Below are positions 48,173 to 58,132 of a stretch of DNA of 64,000 bases, one piece after another (within the stretch, counting starts at the first letter, position 1; every line of letters begins with the position of its first letter). The translations under genes were made by a program, and so were the position numbers. Source of the DNA: Methanofastidiosum methylothiophilum (GTDB lineage: Archaea > Methanobacteriota_B > Thermococci > Methanofastidiosales > Methanofastidiosaceae). The stretch is taken from positions 1 through 64,000 of the forward strand of contig LNJE01000006.1 of the NCBI GenBank assembly GCA_001587635.1, given 5' to 3'. The notes beneath the pieces were generated by a model. That model had not been told where the DNA came from and ran no database searches. It was given only the letters and a program-made list of their open reading frames with translations.

Positions 48173-48547
48173 ATGGCTCAGAAGACAAGAATTCAAAATT
48201 TGACTGAATTATTGAAAGATTTAGAAGCTACAACTCCTGATGTCGAAGCATCGGCAGTCGTATCTATAGATGGACTTATTATTGCTAGCGCCTTACCTCA
48301 AGATGTAGAAGAGGATAGAGTTGCTGCAATGTCTGCCGCGATGTTATCTCTAGGGGAGAGAACATCCCATGAATTAAAAAGAGGTTCATTGGAACAAGTT
48401 TTTGTTAAAGGCGTCAGCGGATATATATTAATGATGGGAGCTGGACAAGAAGCAGTCTTAACAGTACTTGCCAGAAAAGATGCAAAATTAGGTCTTGTAT
48501 TTTTAGATATGAAAAGAACTGCTGAAGAAATATCTAAAATTATTTAA
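48173..48547 (+). CDS. Roadblock/LC7-domain protein
   Basis: 124 aa covering one Roadblock/LC7 domain: VEASAVVSIDGLIIASALP, MSAAMLSLGERTSHELKRG and ILMMGAGQEAVLTVLA strand and helix blocks. In prokaryotes such proteins partner small Ras-like GTPases (MglB-like) or regulate signalling; no GTPase gene is nearby. ATG 48173 is chosen over a GTG four codons upstream. A GCTTTATATAAT TATA box lies about 35 nt upstream. It is a single gene just after the rRNA operon. Confidence 0.9.
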   Translation: MAQKTRIQNLTELLKDLEATTPDVEASAVVSIDGLIIASALPQDVEEDRVAAMSAAMLSLGERTSHELKRGSLEQVFVKGVSGYILMMGAGQEAVLTVLARKDAKLGLVFLDMKRTAEEISKII

Positions 48548-48571
48548 TATCTATATAACTTTTTTTACCAT

Positions 48572-51500
48572 TTAACAAAAATCTGATACCGACAACTGTC
48601 TATGTTTTTCTCTAAAATTCATTTTTACTTCACAATCTGCTAAATTTATTTCTTGAGAAGTATACGCTCTTACTTTATATTTTTCTGATATATCGATACT
48701 CAATTGCATATATTTTAAAATTGCACCCTTTGTGACTGTTAATACAAGCTTGTTACTACATTTTGCGCATTTTCCAGATAATGGGATTCTTCTATATGTA
48801 GTATTACATTTAGTACATCTTACTTTCTGTTTTGCATATGATCTTATATTTCCTTTTATATCTGGGATAAAGTGAGTCTTAAGCACTCTTTCTGCGACAT
48901 CATTTTCATCTACTGCTCTAATCTTCTTAGCAACATCAAATTGTGACATTAGCTTTTTTTCCATAGAATCTAAGGTGGTATAACTACTCGACTTCGGTCC
49001 TTTTGAGATATCTGACGTATGGTGTGTAAACTTAATCCCTGAATATACACTGCTAGTTCCTAATCTATTCTCTACTCTTTCAATTCGTACTTCCTTAGGA
49101 TGCAAATATTTTAATGTAGCTTCGTAGAATTCTAACGAATATTTTTCACAGATGTCCATATTATGGACTTCTTTGTCAACTTCTCTAGGATCGATTCGTG
49201 TAGTCAATACAAGAGGGGCGTCCATTTGGCCGCCTCTTTTTTCAGGAAGATAATATTTAGAAAAGTTAAGCAAAGTATCCATAAGAAGGATAATAGAGTC
49301 TTCATCTCCATCACAATTTCTTCTTTTTGCAGCATGAAAATAGGGGTGAGCATAGACAACTTTGGTATCAGTGTAACCAATAATACGCCCAATCGTACCA
49401 GCGGAAGTATGTGGGGCTAATCCAATTATTAATTGCCCTATTATTTCTTCTTCCTTTTGGAGATTATAATATGATTTCAGATTATATATTTTTTCTAATT
49501 CTTCATCTATGAATTTGGATAATTTAAATAAATACGAAACTGAATCTTTTGGTACCACTATATCTTGAACATTTAATTCTAGAATTTGATTTTCATCAGT
49601 AAGTTCATTTCCTAGGTAATCTTTAGTATAGCCTAGTTCCTTTAATTTTTCGATAGTAACATTAATCTCTTTAGGTATAAAGTGAGTTAATGGTGCATCA
49701 GTTGCATCATACCTGCATGTACCATCTTTGAAAACAAAAATATTATTTGATGCTCTTAATATGCCTTTTTCAATTGGCTCTGGAATTTTATATTCAGAGC
49801 TCATACCTTGTACTCCTTTCACTTCACTAGGAAGTTCACACCCTAAGTTTAAAACTGCTAGACTTAAATCATCTTTTAGATTTACTTTTTTCTTTGAATA
49901 TACTTTAAGTTGTGATCCACATTCAGGACATTTTTCGCCAACTATACTTGAACCCTCGTAAGAGCATACCTGATTTGAGCAAGACATATACATTTTTGTC
50001 ATACTCTCACAATTTGGGCATTTCGTGAGGTGAGTTTTAGTATTGCATTTTGGACATCTTTTATTAACAGACTCAACTTCAATGAAATTTTTTCGTGATG
50101 CTTTAATAATGCTTCTCGTAGAACCTCCTGACATCCCAATTGGGAATAGTACATGCACAGGGGGGCTCATCTTTCTCTCTTTAGCCTTCTCAGGCCTACC
50201 CATCCTACACCCCACAGTTGAAGGAATAGCATCTCTAACTGGAACGCCTAGAATATTTGATACTCTATCAAGAACAGTATTACCATCAGTTTCGCTACTT
50301 GAAAGGATAAGCTTCATTATATATGAGTCAATCTTTACAATATTGCCTTCAACTTGATGTGGTAAGCATAAATTTTCTATTATTTTTTTTATCATTATAC
50401 CATTTTTTAAATCGAATGTGATTGAATTTCCATTTATGACATAATCTTTATAGTTGATGAGATAATCTAAATCATCAAGAGAAATATAATTCCAGAATAA
50501 ATTATATTTTGGATGGAGGGGTACATTGTATTTTTTTGAAATCATTATTGCTTCTTCAACATCAGGTATTTTTTCTCCTTCTAAAAACGTTTTATAATTT
50601 TCTAAATCCTCCTTATCAGTCAATGCCTTTTCTAAATCTAGTTCCCACCATTCTTCCACATATCCTGAAGGTACCAATAGATGATTATTCTCTACAAAGT
50701 CCCCATATGCAATTAAGACATCTCCTAAAAAAATTATCTCTTCGATATCTTCTGGCCGTACATTTTCATAAGAATATAACCAATTACAACTATGATTTTT
50801 AAACTTAACAAAAGGCGGGAGTATAGAATCAACAGGCATCGATACTGTAGCTTTGCCAGGTCTTTCAGTTTTAAGTTGTGTTCCAACTGCAATAAATCTA
50901 TTTACAACTTCCATAGCAGCTGGATGGTAGCCCCATGCTGCAAATCCCGTATTTCTACTACGACCGTATCTTACTCTAAAACCACCTTTACTACTTGGAT
51001 GAGCAATGACGGGCCGGCCGGCAAGTAAATCTGATAAATATTTCCAGTTGGCTTTGACTTTTTCTGTACCTTCATCAGTTTCCTTTTTTTCTTCTTTTTT
51101 TAAATCTTTAATGAATTCCCATCCTTCAAGCTCAAACACTTTTAATATCTTTTCAATTTTCTTTGATTTCTGAATAACTCCTTCAGCCAAAGCAAGTAAA
51201 GCTCCTCCCCTAACTTTATTTGTTTCTATCCTTTCAAGATTTCTATATCCTGAAACCTCTATTTCTTCTGTACTCTCCCCAGTAATTTCAATAGGAATAT
51301 TTGAAAGGGCAACTATTACCTCTTGATTGGATGGTCTATATTGTAGATTTGTCTTGCCTCTTTCATAAAGCTCGATTTCTTCAATAAATCTTTGTATTTC
51401 TTCTTCCGTTGCTTTGTATTTAGAAAGACCAAGTCTCTTTCTGATATAATCGCCTAAAAGAACGGAAAGGGCCGCTGCCGTACCACCTGCTGATCTAATT

Positions 51501-51919
51501 GGCCCTGCAAAATACAATGCTAAATAATCAGTACCATCAAAATTTGTCTTAATCTTAACATCAGAAATTCCTTCCAAGGGTGCGGATACTATACCTTCAG
51601 TTAATATAGCTAGACCTGTTCTTACAGCCTGTTCTGCTAATTTTTCTTTTGAATTTTTTTTTGAATATTTTTCTGCGATTATTTCATCAGAAATCATAAT
51701 TGCAATTTTTTCTCTTGAAAATCCTTGCATATCAAGTTCTTTAATTTTTTTAGCAACTCCTTTTGGACCGACTATACCCTCTATTCTTCCAGCCATATCC
51801 TCTGCAAGCGGTATTTCAACTGAAGGGGATGGATCCAATCCCTTTTTTCTTGCCTCTTGAGCAATTTCATAAATTTTTTTTCCTTCACTTTCCAAAGAAT
51901 TAAAATATGCATCAATCAA
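48572..51919 (-). CDS. polC: DNA polymerase D large subunit (DP2)
   Basis: 1,115 aa catalytic subunit of the archaeal family-D replicative polymerase. The catalytic motif NCDGDEDS (about residue 895) is intact with no intein, a frequent insertion site in other archaea. Zinc-binding clusters lie near residues 625-680 and 1035-1060 (CTKCNTTYRR...CAKCSN). The last residues QLSVSDFC resemble a PCNA-binding PIP box, though the final aromatic is Cys. It starts at TTG 51919 right after the DP1 stop, with GGGGGTTA upstream, and is co-transcribed with DP1. Confidence 0.96.
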   Translation of the reverse strand: MIDAYFNSLESEGKKIYEIAQEARKKGLDPSPSVEIPLAEDMAGRIEGIVGPKGVAKKIKELDMQGFSREKIAIMISDEIIAEKYSKKNSKEKLAEQAVRTGLAILTEGIVSAPLEGISDVKIKTNFDGTDYLALYFAGPIRSAGGTAAALSVLLGDYIRKRLGLSKYKATEEEIQRFIEEIELYERGKTNLQYRPSNQEVIVALSNIPIEITGESTEEIEVSGYRNLERIETNKVRGGALLALAEGVIQKSKKIEKILKVFELEGWEFIKDLKKEEKKETDEGTEKVKANWKYLSDLLAGRPVIAHPSSKGGFRVRYGRSRNTGFAAWGYHPAAMEVVNRFIAVGTQLKTERPGKATVSMPVDSILPPFVKFKNHSCNWLYSYENVRPEDIEEIIFLGDVLIAYGDFVENNHLLVPSGYVEEWWELDLEKALTDKEDLENYKTFLEGEKIPDVEEAIMISKKYNVPLHPKYNLFWNYISLDDLDYLINYKDYVINGNSITFDLKNGIMIKKIIENLCLPHQVEGNIVKIDSYIMKLILSSSETDGNTVLDRVSNILGVPVRDAIPSTVGCRMGRPEKAKERKMSPPVHVLFPIGMSGGSTRSIIKASRKNFIEVESVNKRCPKCNTKTHLTKCPNCESMTKMYMSCSNQVCSYEGSSIVGEKCPECGSQLKVYSKKKVNLKDDLSLAVLNLGCELPSEVKGVQGMSSEYKIPEPIEKGILRASNNIFVFKDGTCRYDATDAPLTHFIPKEINVTIEKLKELGYTKDYLGNELTDENQILELNVQDIVVPKDSVSYLFKLSKFIDEELEKIYNLKSYYNLQKEEEIIGQLIIGLAPHTSAGTIGRIIGYTDTKVVYAHPYFHAAKRRNCDGDEDSIILLMDTLLNFSKYYLPEKRGGQMDAPLVLTTRIDPREVDKEVHNMDICEKYSLEFYEATLKYLHPKEVRIERVENRLGTSSVYSGIKFTHHTSDISKGPKSSSYTTLDSMEKKLMSQFDVAKKIRAVDENDVAERVLKTHFIPDIKGNIRSYAKQKVRCTKCNTTYRRIPLSGKCAKCSNKLVLTVTKGAILKYMQLSIDISEKYKVRAYTSQEINLADCEVKMNFREKHRQLSVSDFC

Positions 51920-53479
51920 TTAATAACCCCCACCATCACAAAATCCCATAATTGAGAGTTTGTGAGTTTTTAAGTCAAATACCGGAACTCGACCTGGTGT
52001 GGGCATAATATTTCTCATCTTCTGGTAGTCAGTCTGTGCTTGCCATCCACCAGAATTAATCATTGATGTACCCCTATAATTACCAAAACCATTCACATGA
52101 ATATGCCCCGTATGAAAAATATCTGGATATGTATCAATCAACAGATAATCCTTTTCTTCAGGCGAAATTGGAGTTTTTCCCCCAAAAACCGGGGCTAAAT
52201 GGCGTTTTCTTAACATTTCTTTCATAGCTGGTATGGGCTTGTCATGACCTACTCCGGCTATACCTTCGACAAAGTCATAGATACTTGTACCATGATAAGC
52301 AACTGTTTTTACCCCATGCATTTCAAAAAAACATGGATTTGGGACCATATCAACATTCTGTAATTCATAAAGCTTTTCTGCATACTGTTTTTCCACAGGC
52401 AATTGAGGTTCTCCACTTCTAGTCGCATCGTGATTTCCTGGGGAGATAATTATTCGAATCCAATCTGGGACCATAGAAAGAAGTTCATATAATCTTTCGT
52501 ATTGGTCATATATATCAAGTATTTCCAAATCTTTGTCCTGATTTGGGTAAGTTCCAACACCGTCAACAAGATCCCCTGCTATAACTAAATATTTTACCCT
52601 AGAAGCTAACTCTCTTTGTGCAGGAGAACCCATCCTAATATTTAACCATTTTATAAACTTTAAAAATGATTTTTCTAAAAATGCATTTGAACCTACATGA
52701 ATATCCGAAATGTGAACTGAACACAGATCAACTTCACTTCTTGATACTTCTCTTGAAACTGGTAAGTCAGGAAATTCAAATTCTTTTCCAAATATTATTC
52801 CATCTCCAAGGATGCCTTTAATCCATATTATTTCATCAAGCACGATAAATTTGACTTTTTCATCAACTTCCTTTGAACCAGAAAAAAATATTTTTATTCT
52901 TCCAGTATCATCCTCTACAGTTAAGATAAGATTTCCTTTCTTTGATTCATTTTTTTCAGTAATCATACCAACTATGCTTGTTTCTTCACCTTTTTTACCC
53001 CTTAAAACGTCGCATATAGGTATAAAGTCACGAGTAGAAGGCCTCTCTCTAAACATTTTTTTCATTTTAGTGTATCTGTCATTGAAAAGTTTAACAAAAT
53101 CATCTATGGTACCTTCAGATACATTTTCTGATTTAATATTTTTAGTAAACTTTATTTGGGCTTCATTTTCTTTGGCTGGAATTTGTTTAGCATTAATTGA
53201 CCTTCTAATTTCTGTCTGTGAATTTTCATCTGGTTTTACATCAGTCTTTTCATTATTAATAGCCAATGGAGCTTGGATTTCTTCAACATCCTTTAAGAAA
53301 TCTTTAATATCATTACAATCGACAAAGACTTTACATCTTTCTTTTAAAAAGTCGATTAACTCAACATATTTATTTTTTTCAATTAAGGATAAACTTTCAA
53401 CGGAGTTAAATGTAAGTATAAGATTGTTTTCTAAAAAAAGATTGTTTATTTCTTCATTAAATGACGTTGACTCTCCCAC
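51920..53479 (-). CDS. polB: DNA polymerase D small subunit (DP1), 3'-5' exonuclease
   Basis: 519 aa. An N-terminal variable region (about 1-140, including a charged linker) precedes an OB fold (about 165-225) and a calcineurin-like phosphoesterase domain with SDIHVGSN, AGDLVDG, SPGNHDATR and HTGHIHVNG. This domain provides the proofreading exonuclease of PolD. The start is GTG after GGTGAT. It lies directly upstream of DP2, an arrangement that keeps subunit amounts matched. Confidence 0.95.
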   Translation of the reverse strand: MGESTSFNEEINNLFLENNLILTFNSVESLSLIEKNKYVELIDFLKERCKVFVDCNDIKDFLKDVEEIQAPLAINNEKTDVKPDENSQTEIRRSINAKQIPAKENEAQIKFTKNIKSENVSEGTIDDFVKLFNDRYTKMKKMFRERPSTRDFIPICDVLRGKKGEETSIVGMITEKNESKKGNLILTVEDDTGRIKIFFSGSKEVDEKVKFIVLDEIIWIKGILGDGIIFGKEFEFPDLPVSREVSRSEVDLCSVHISDIHVGSNAFLEKSFLKFIKWLNIRMGSPAQRELASRVKYLVIAGDLVDGVGTYPNQDKDLEILDIYDQYERLYELLSMVPDWIRIIISPGNHDATRSGEPQLPVEKQYAEKLYELQNVDMVPNPCFFEMHGVKTVAYHGTSIYDFVEGIAGVGHDKPIPAMKEMLRKRHLAPVFGGKTPISPEEKDYLLIDTYPDIFHTGHIHVNGFGNYRGTSMINSGGWQAQTDYQKMRNIMPTPGRVPVFDLKTHKLSIMGFCDGGGY

Positions 53480-53503
53480 TAAATCACCATACGACCAATG
53501 GGA

Positions 53504-53722
53504 TTAATTGTCATAGATTAAATCTTCTTCAAGGCAATCTTCAAAGATTTCTTCTTCTTCGTACCATCCCAATATCTCTTCCTTCTCTATTAGCTCCCAC
53601 TCATTTTCAAAATTGATTAATATGAGCTCTTCGCTACAGTATGGGCACTCTATATTTAAACCATCCTTTAATTCCTTGAATTCTATAATCTCTAGGCATA
53701 CTGGGCAATCTATTTCCTTCAT
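53504..53722 (-). CDS. LysW-like small zinc-ribbon protein
   Basis: 72 aa. CPVC and CPYC are separated by 16 residues, exactly the spacing of LysW at 14554, and the C-terminal half is strongly acidic. The EDWGE carrier tail of LysW is absent; the protein ends EEDLIYDN. It may be a LysW-fold adaptor with another role. It lies between XPD (25 nt away) and DP1 (24 nt away) on the same strand, so a DNA-maintenance link is possible. ATG 53722 is used; an ATG 7 codons earlier is also possible. Confidence 0.75.
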   Translation of the reverse strand: MKEIDCPVCLEIIEFKELKDGLNIECPYCSEELILINFENEWELIEKEEILGWYEEEEIFEDCLEEDLIYDN

Positions 53723-53747
53723 TTTATCCCTACTTATACGCATTTAC

Positions 53748-55709
53748 CTAATTTTTAAATCTATCTATGTGATTTTGAAAGAACACTTTTATCTTATCAA
53801 TCAATATTTCTTTCGAATCTGGGATATATTCTAAATTATCTCTTATCCATTTAGGTATATCCTTTGAAACAAATTTATTTGCTACTCTTTCATCAAGAAA
53901 GACTATCAATGCTTTGTCAGATATTAATCGGTGGGCTCTGCCTGCTGCTTGGCACAACTTTCTGTGGGCGGGGAGATAATACCCATAATATTTTCCTTTT
54001 CCATAAAATACTTTTTGATAATATTTAATCTGTGCATCTATCCTTGGCGTAGGTTTTGCATACGGAATGCCAACAATTACTACTGTATTCATCTCATTTC
54101 CTGGGTAGTCTCCACCCTCTGCATTTCTGCCCCCCATTACCCCTAATAATACAGCACCATCTTTCATAGAATGGGCCTTAAAATCAGAGACTAACAAGTC
54201 ATTTTCTCTTGAATCCATGCTACGCCTTTCTATAAATAAAGGCTTGTCGGATATATGGGCTATCCCTGAGTTAAGCAGACCGTCAACAACTTCATATGAA
54301 GAACAGAATATACCTACATTTAGAGGGACTGAATGTATTACATCTATAGCCTTTTCTGTTATTTTTTTATACATCTCTTCATTTCTATGCGTGCCTTTTG
54401 TTGTAACCCCTTTGGTAACTATGCCTTTTATATTAGAAGATGAGAATGGTGATGGAAAAATTTTATATGAAGGATTTTTTACTCCTATGGTATCTGAATA
54501 AGCTTCTAAGGGCTCAAGAGTCCCTGACATATGAACAGTACCAAACGCAAAATCTAAGACTTGTGTTGTTATGGGCCTTGGATCAAGGGATACTATTTCT
54601 AGTTTTAATGTTTCTTCATCCCTCTTTGTTTTACTTTTTTCAAAGAGGTAACAATACTCTTCACTACCCCTAACTTTAAACCAATTCTCTATAAATGATG
54701 CAATTTTAAAAACATGAGACCTTGGCATTTTATTTTTCTTAAGGCGTGTTTTTTGAATCTTCTCCCCCAAAGCCTTCATATAAATTATCAAGTCGAATAT
54801 AGTCTTTTCAAAACCCTTTGAAACAAAAGGCCCTTTCATTCCTTCTAATCTAGTAAAAAGGTCTTGATAAGAGACTATTACCTCATCTTCAGATTCAAGT
54901 TTAAAATCATTTTCTAATTCCAAGAATACCTCATATAATTTGTTTAAAAATTCAGTCACAATTGGTTCATCAAACTCTATTGATTCGTTAATTGCACTTG
55001 AAATTGAATAGATAGAAAGCTGATCTGAACCAAGATTTACTGCAAGATCGGAAAGATTATGGGCTTCATCAAGGATTAAAATAATATCCTCTAGAGTTGC
55101 CCCAACACCTTCAAGAAAATTATCCCTTATATCTGGGTGAAACATATACATGTAACTACAAGAAATTACTTCAACATTCTGCAATATTCCTTTTACTACC
55201 TCATATGGGCACATATTCTCTTCTATACAAAGTGTAACTACATCTTGAGACAAGGAAGGCTTCTGGGAAAGACTAACTTCAATTTCGTAAGCTCTATCTT
55301 CCTTTTCTTTCATATTTTCATAAAACTCACATTTGTTCTCCCTTCTTAATAATCTACAAATGTGAAGGGACGTTGCAGTGTCCATATCATTATTGATTAT
55401 AGTTGGATGAAGACACATTGAACTTCTTCCTTTTATTGAAATACCAGATACTTCTACCTTCTTTCCTACCTCCATTAATTCTTCCATGACTCTATCCATC
55501 TGTTTATGAGTCCTACAACAATAAACTATCTTTTTACCAAATTTTTCAGCTACAGGCAATACTGCAGATAAAACAGAAATAGTTTTGCCAAATCCTGTTG
55601 CAGCTTCTACTATTGGATTTTTTCTTTGAATAAGACTAGCTTGAATAAACTGGATAAACTCCTCTTGATTTGCTCTATATTTGTCGTATGGGAAGAAAGA
55701 GTTTTCCAT
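53748..55709 (-). CDS. XPD/Rad3-type DNA helicase
   Basis: 653 aa superfamily-2 5'-3' helicase. Walker A is EAATGFGKT (about residue 40), the DEAH box is ILDEAHNL, and late motifs include GRAHRLISD. Four cysteines in the first half (SMCLHP, HICRLL, NKCEFY, NMCPYE) match the [4Fe-4S] cluster domain of XPD. It acts in nucleotide excision repair or related DNA processing. TTTTTAATAG lies about 25 nt before the ATG, suggesting leaderless initiation. It is probably the first gene of a run through the PolD genes. Confidence 0.93.
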   Translation of the reverse strand: MENSFFPYDKYRANQEEFIQFIQASLIQRKNPIVEAATGFGKTISVLSAVLPVAEKFGKKIVYCCRTHKQMDRVMEELMEVGKKVEVSGISIKGRSSMCLHPTIINNDMDTATSLHICRLLRRENKCEFYENMKEKEDRAYEIEVSLSQKPSLSQDVVTLCIEENMCPYEVVKGILQNVEVISCSYMYMFHPDIRDNFLEGVGATLEDIILILDEAHNLSDLAVNLGSDQLSIYSISSAINESIEFDEPIVTEFLNKLYEVFLELENDFKLESEDEVIVSYQDLFTRLEGMKGPFVSKGFEKTIFDLIIYMKALGEKIQKTRLKKNKMPRSHVFKIASFIENWFKVRGSEEYCYLFEKSKTKRDEETLKLEIVSLDPRPITTQVLDFAFGTVHMSGTLEPLEAYSDTIGVKNPSYKIFPSPFSSSNIKGIVTKGVTTKGTHRNEEMYKKITEKAIDVIHSVPLNVGIFCSSYEVVDGLLNSGIAHISDKPLFIERRSMDSRENDLLVSDFKAHSMKDGAVLLGVMGGRNAEGGDYPGNEMNTVVIVGIPYAKPTPRIDAQIKYYQKVFYGKGKYYGYYLPAHRKLCQAAGRAHRLISDKALIVFLDERVANKFVSKDIPKWIRDNLEYIPDSKEILIDKIKVFFQNHIDRFKN

Positions 55710-56126
55710 AATTAAAAATCATTTAGTCTATTAAAAAATGTTTGGATAGAAATTTTGATGCATATAAATAATGCAACCACTTCTTTACTAACGCTAAAAT
55801 ATTCAGTTAAAATGATTTTAAAGTAGATTATTGAATCTTGAAAAATTATGTAACACACATCAAACTTACTTAGATATTAAAAGGATTATTGCTTTAGATA
55901 AGTTTCAATACTTTCTTATTTTGTGATACAGATCTAAAATGGATTAATAACTAAAGAAGATCTTGTATAGATACTAGATTTTATTCTGAATAGAATTTTA
56001 AGGAATTTTCTAACTTTATCTTTTTAAGACTATTGGATTCTCTTTAGAAGACATGGTAATCGCTGAATTTAATATCAATGAATGTAAAAAGAAAGCATTA
56101 AAGTAAAGTTAAAGTTTGATAGAATG
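55710..56126. other. Intergenic AT-rich region
   Basis: About 400 bases between the XPD start and the tRNA-Arg 3' end. Apart from the XPD promoter near 55727 and a small GCAT...ATGC hairpin near 55760, I see no gene or RNA. Confidence 0.5.
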
Positions 56127-56199
56127 CGCCCTCGCCGGGATTCGAACCCGAGGCTTCGGCTCCGCAGGCCAATATTTTATCCAGCTAAACTACGAGGGC
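56127..56199 (-). tRNA. tRNA-Arg (anticodon GCG)
   Basis: 73 nt cloverleaf on the minus strand. Acceptor GCCCTCG pairs with CGAGGGC, the anticodon stem TTGGC/GCCGA holds the loop CTGCGGA (anticodon GCG), and the T loop is TTCGAAT. The discriminator is G, and CCA is not encoded. No intron. A TATA-like GTTTATTAATC lies about 25 nt upstream (56222-56232) and could also serve the divergent gene at 56263. Confidence 0.96.
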
Positions 56200-56262
56200 A
56201 ACACAAAGGTCAAAATAGAAAGATTAATAAACTTTTTGGTAATAGGTTTCATTGGTGAGGCA

Positions 56263-56541
56263 ATGGAAGATGAAGACATCGATAATGTAGTTATTCAGGG
56301 AGAGCCGTCGCCTGAAGAAATTGCAGAGAGTGATAGAGAAGGCATTAGAATTGCTGCAAAAGAAGTAAACTATGATCTTGCCCCTGCTGAGATAGAGGAT
56401 ATTAGGAAAGCTATGTTGAAGGCTTTGATATTAAAAATAGTTGCAGCTAACTCCCTTGTTCCTGAAAATGTAAAAGAAGACGACTTTGAAACTATTTTGG
56501 CCTTATACACAAATGTTCTATCCAACTTGTTGAAAAAATAA
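56263..56541 (+). CDS. Small hypothetical protein
   Basis: 92 aa, not recognised. It is acidic and predicted mostly helical, without signal or metal motifs. The ATG follows GGTGAGGCA, a good ribosome site. An in-frame extension upstream would read back through the tRNA-Arg gene and is rejected. The gene is divergent from tRNA-Arg and converges on the secreted propeller-like gene. Good initiation signals support it being real, but I cannot name a function. Confidence 0.65.
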   Translation: MEDEDIDNVVIQGEPSPEEIAESDREGIRIAAKEVNYDLAPAEIEDIRKAMLKALILKIVAANSLVPENVKEDDFETILALYTNVLSNLLKK

Positions 56542-56622
56542 TACTCTTTTTATTTAATTAGTGGTATTGATTTTATTGAGTACTGCATTTTAATAATATT
56601 TTATTATTCAAAAGATAATTAT

Positions 56623-58095
56623 TTATTCAACTCTAAATACTAATTCTTTTTCCTGCGATATATTCTTTCCTTCAACTTTAAATTTTATTTTATATGTTCC
56701 TGGGTTGCATTTTGGTTTTATTGTTACTTCATAATAGTATATTGATTTTGGAGGTATATCAGCATATACCGGATTTATATGGATATCAATACATGAAGGG
56801 TATTCTTCAACTGATAAGGTTATATTTTTCGCCTTTAATATCCCTTTATTCTCAACACCAATTTGGAAGATATTATCAATATTTGTAACTAATATAACAT
56901 CTTTAATAAATTTCCCTTCGACAATATAGTGAATATTTGAAGAGGGATTTAATAAATCCGCCATTTTAACATTATATAATACCGGAAGTGACATTTTCCT
57001 TTCAGCACTTTTTACACATGTGTTAGCATAGTTAATTGTGTATTCAGAACTAGTTTTTCCAGTAAACCACATCTTTAGATTTGGACATCCACCGGCTTCA
57101 AATCCCTTAAGATCGTATATAACTGAAGGTGTGTATGTTCTATCTTTTCTCCACGATTTACCATCATTAATATGAAATACCGGTTTAGAGTCTCTTACCC
57201 AATTAATGCCGTCAATTGAAGTAGCATGTCCTATACCTTGGGCGTAATAATCCGAACCTAGTCCGTTAGCACCGCTATACCATAAGTGATAAACACCATC
57301 TATTTTAACTATGCTTACTCGGTAAGAATATTTTCCATCCCAATCATTACTATTACCAGATGAAATTAATACTGGCTTATTCCCGTATCGTATCCAATAT
57401 ATGCCATCTGTTGAATAAGCCAAAGAAGTATCTTCACTAGTACCATTAGGCGAAGATCCTTCACTTGATGAATCATAATACATTATATACTTATAAGTAA
57501 ATGCTTGGTCATCATTTTTATTGTCAGGAGTTAATGAACCTATATTACTCCCAACAGGATTATAAATAATGTAGCCAGGACCATATAAATGATAGAAATA
57601 ATGATTAAATTGACTGTAATCCGTTACTAATTGAAGGGATGGATCGGTTGCATGCTGCTGAACGGATTGGTCATTAGTCCAACTCAGACCGTTATTTGAT
57701 TCTGCATATCTTATGGAACCTATAGAATCAACATTTCCACTCCAATACCAGATTTTGTAGTAAATACCTGAACCAAATCCATTAGCATCATATACTACTA
57801 TGGGATGTTGTGCACTACTTAAACCACTAACAAGGGTGTTTGCNCCCCANCTTATTCCATCAAGAGACTCTGTTAAATAAATATTTCCGTTACCATCGTT
57901 ATACCACATCTTATAGTATGCGGCATTGCCGTGTCCACNAAACTTATTAGAATCAAAGATAACTGAGGGGTAATATGCCCTCATTGTAGGATCAAAAACA
58001 GGATTATGAGAATATTCTTCAAACTTNATTTCTTGAGCTAAGACAAAAGGAGTAATAAAAATAAATAAAGATAAAATTATTGCTGTATATTTCAT
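56623..58095 (-). CDS. Secreted beta-propeller-like protein with C-terminal Ig-like domain
   Basis: 490 aa. A signal peptide (about residues 1-20) is followed by repeated blades rich in YSTDGIYWIRYGNKPVL-type elements, recurring YYKMWYNDG, YYKIWYWSG, YHLWYSGANG and LKMWFTGK. This is the pattern of glycoside-hydrolase-43-like or sialidase-like propellers. The last roughly 110 residues (IFQIGVENKGILKAKN, then PKCNPGTYKIKFKVEG) resemble NEW3-type sandwich domains, as in the secreted protein at 22438. Carbohydrate binding or hydrolysis is possible, but catalytic residues were not identified. A few undetermined bases are present. Confidence 0.7.
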   Translation of the reverse strand: MKYTAIILSLFIFITPFVLAQEXKFEEYSHNPVFDPTMRAYYPSVIFDSNKFXGHGNAAYYKMWYNDGNGNIYLTESLDGIXWXANTLVSGLSSAQHPIVVYDANGFGSGIYYKIWYWSGNVDSIGSIRYAESNNGLSWTNDQSVQQHATDPSLQLVTDYSQFNHYFYHLYGPGYIIYNPVGSNIGSLTPDNKNDDQAFTYKYIMYYDSSSEGSSPNGTSEDTSLAYSTDGIYWIRYGNKPVLISSGNSNDWDGKYSYRVSIVKIDGVYHLWYSGANGLGSDYYAQGIGHATSIDGINWVRDSKPVFHINDGKSWRKDRTYTPSVIYDLKGFEAGGCPNLKMWFTGKTSSEYTINYANTCVKSAERKMSLPVLYNVKMADLLNPSSNIHYIVEGKFIKDVILVTNIDNIFQIGVENKGILKAKNITLSVEEYPSCIDIHINPVYADIPPKSIYYYEVTIKPKCNPGTYKIKFKVEGKNISQEKELVFRVE

Positions 58096-58132
58096 GCTAT
58101 TTANATTTTTCTTTCCTTTTTATACTTATCTA

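Noticed and set aside
48572..51919. Intein in the PolD large subunit
   Set aside because: The catalytic NCDGDED region is continuous and total length is normal.
56116..56262. N-terminal extension of the 92-aa hypothetical
   Set aside because: It would translate the tRNA-Arg region; a good ribosome site precedes the later ATG at 56263.
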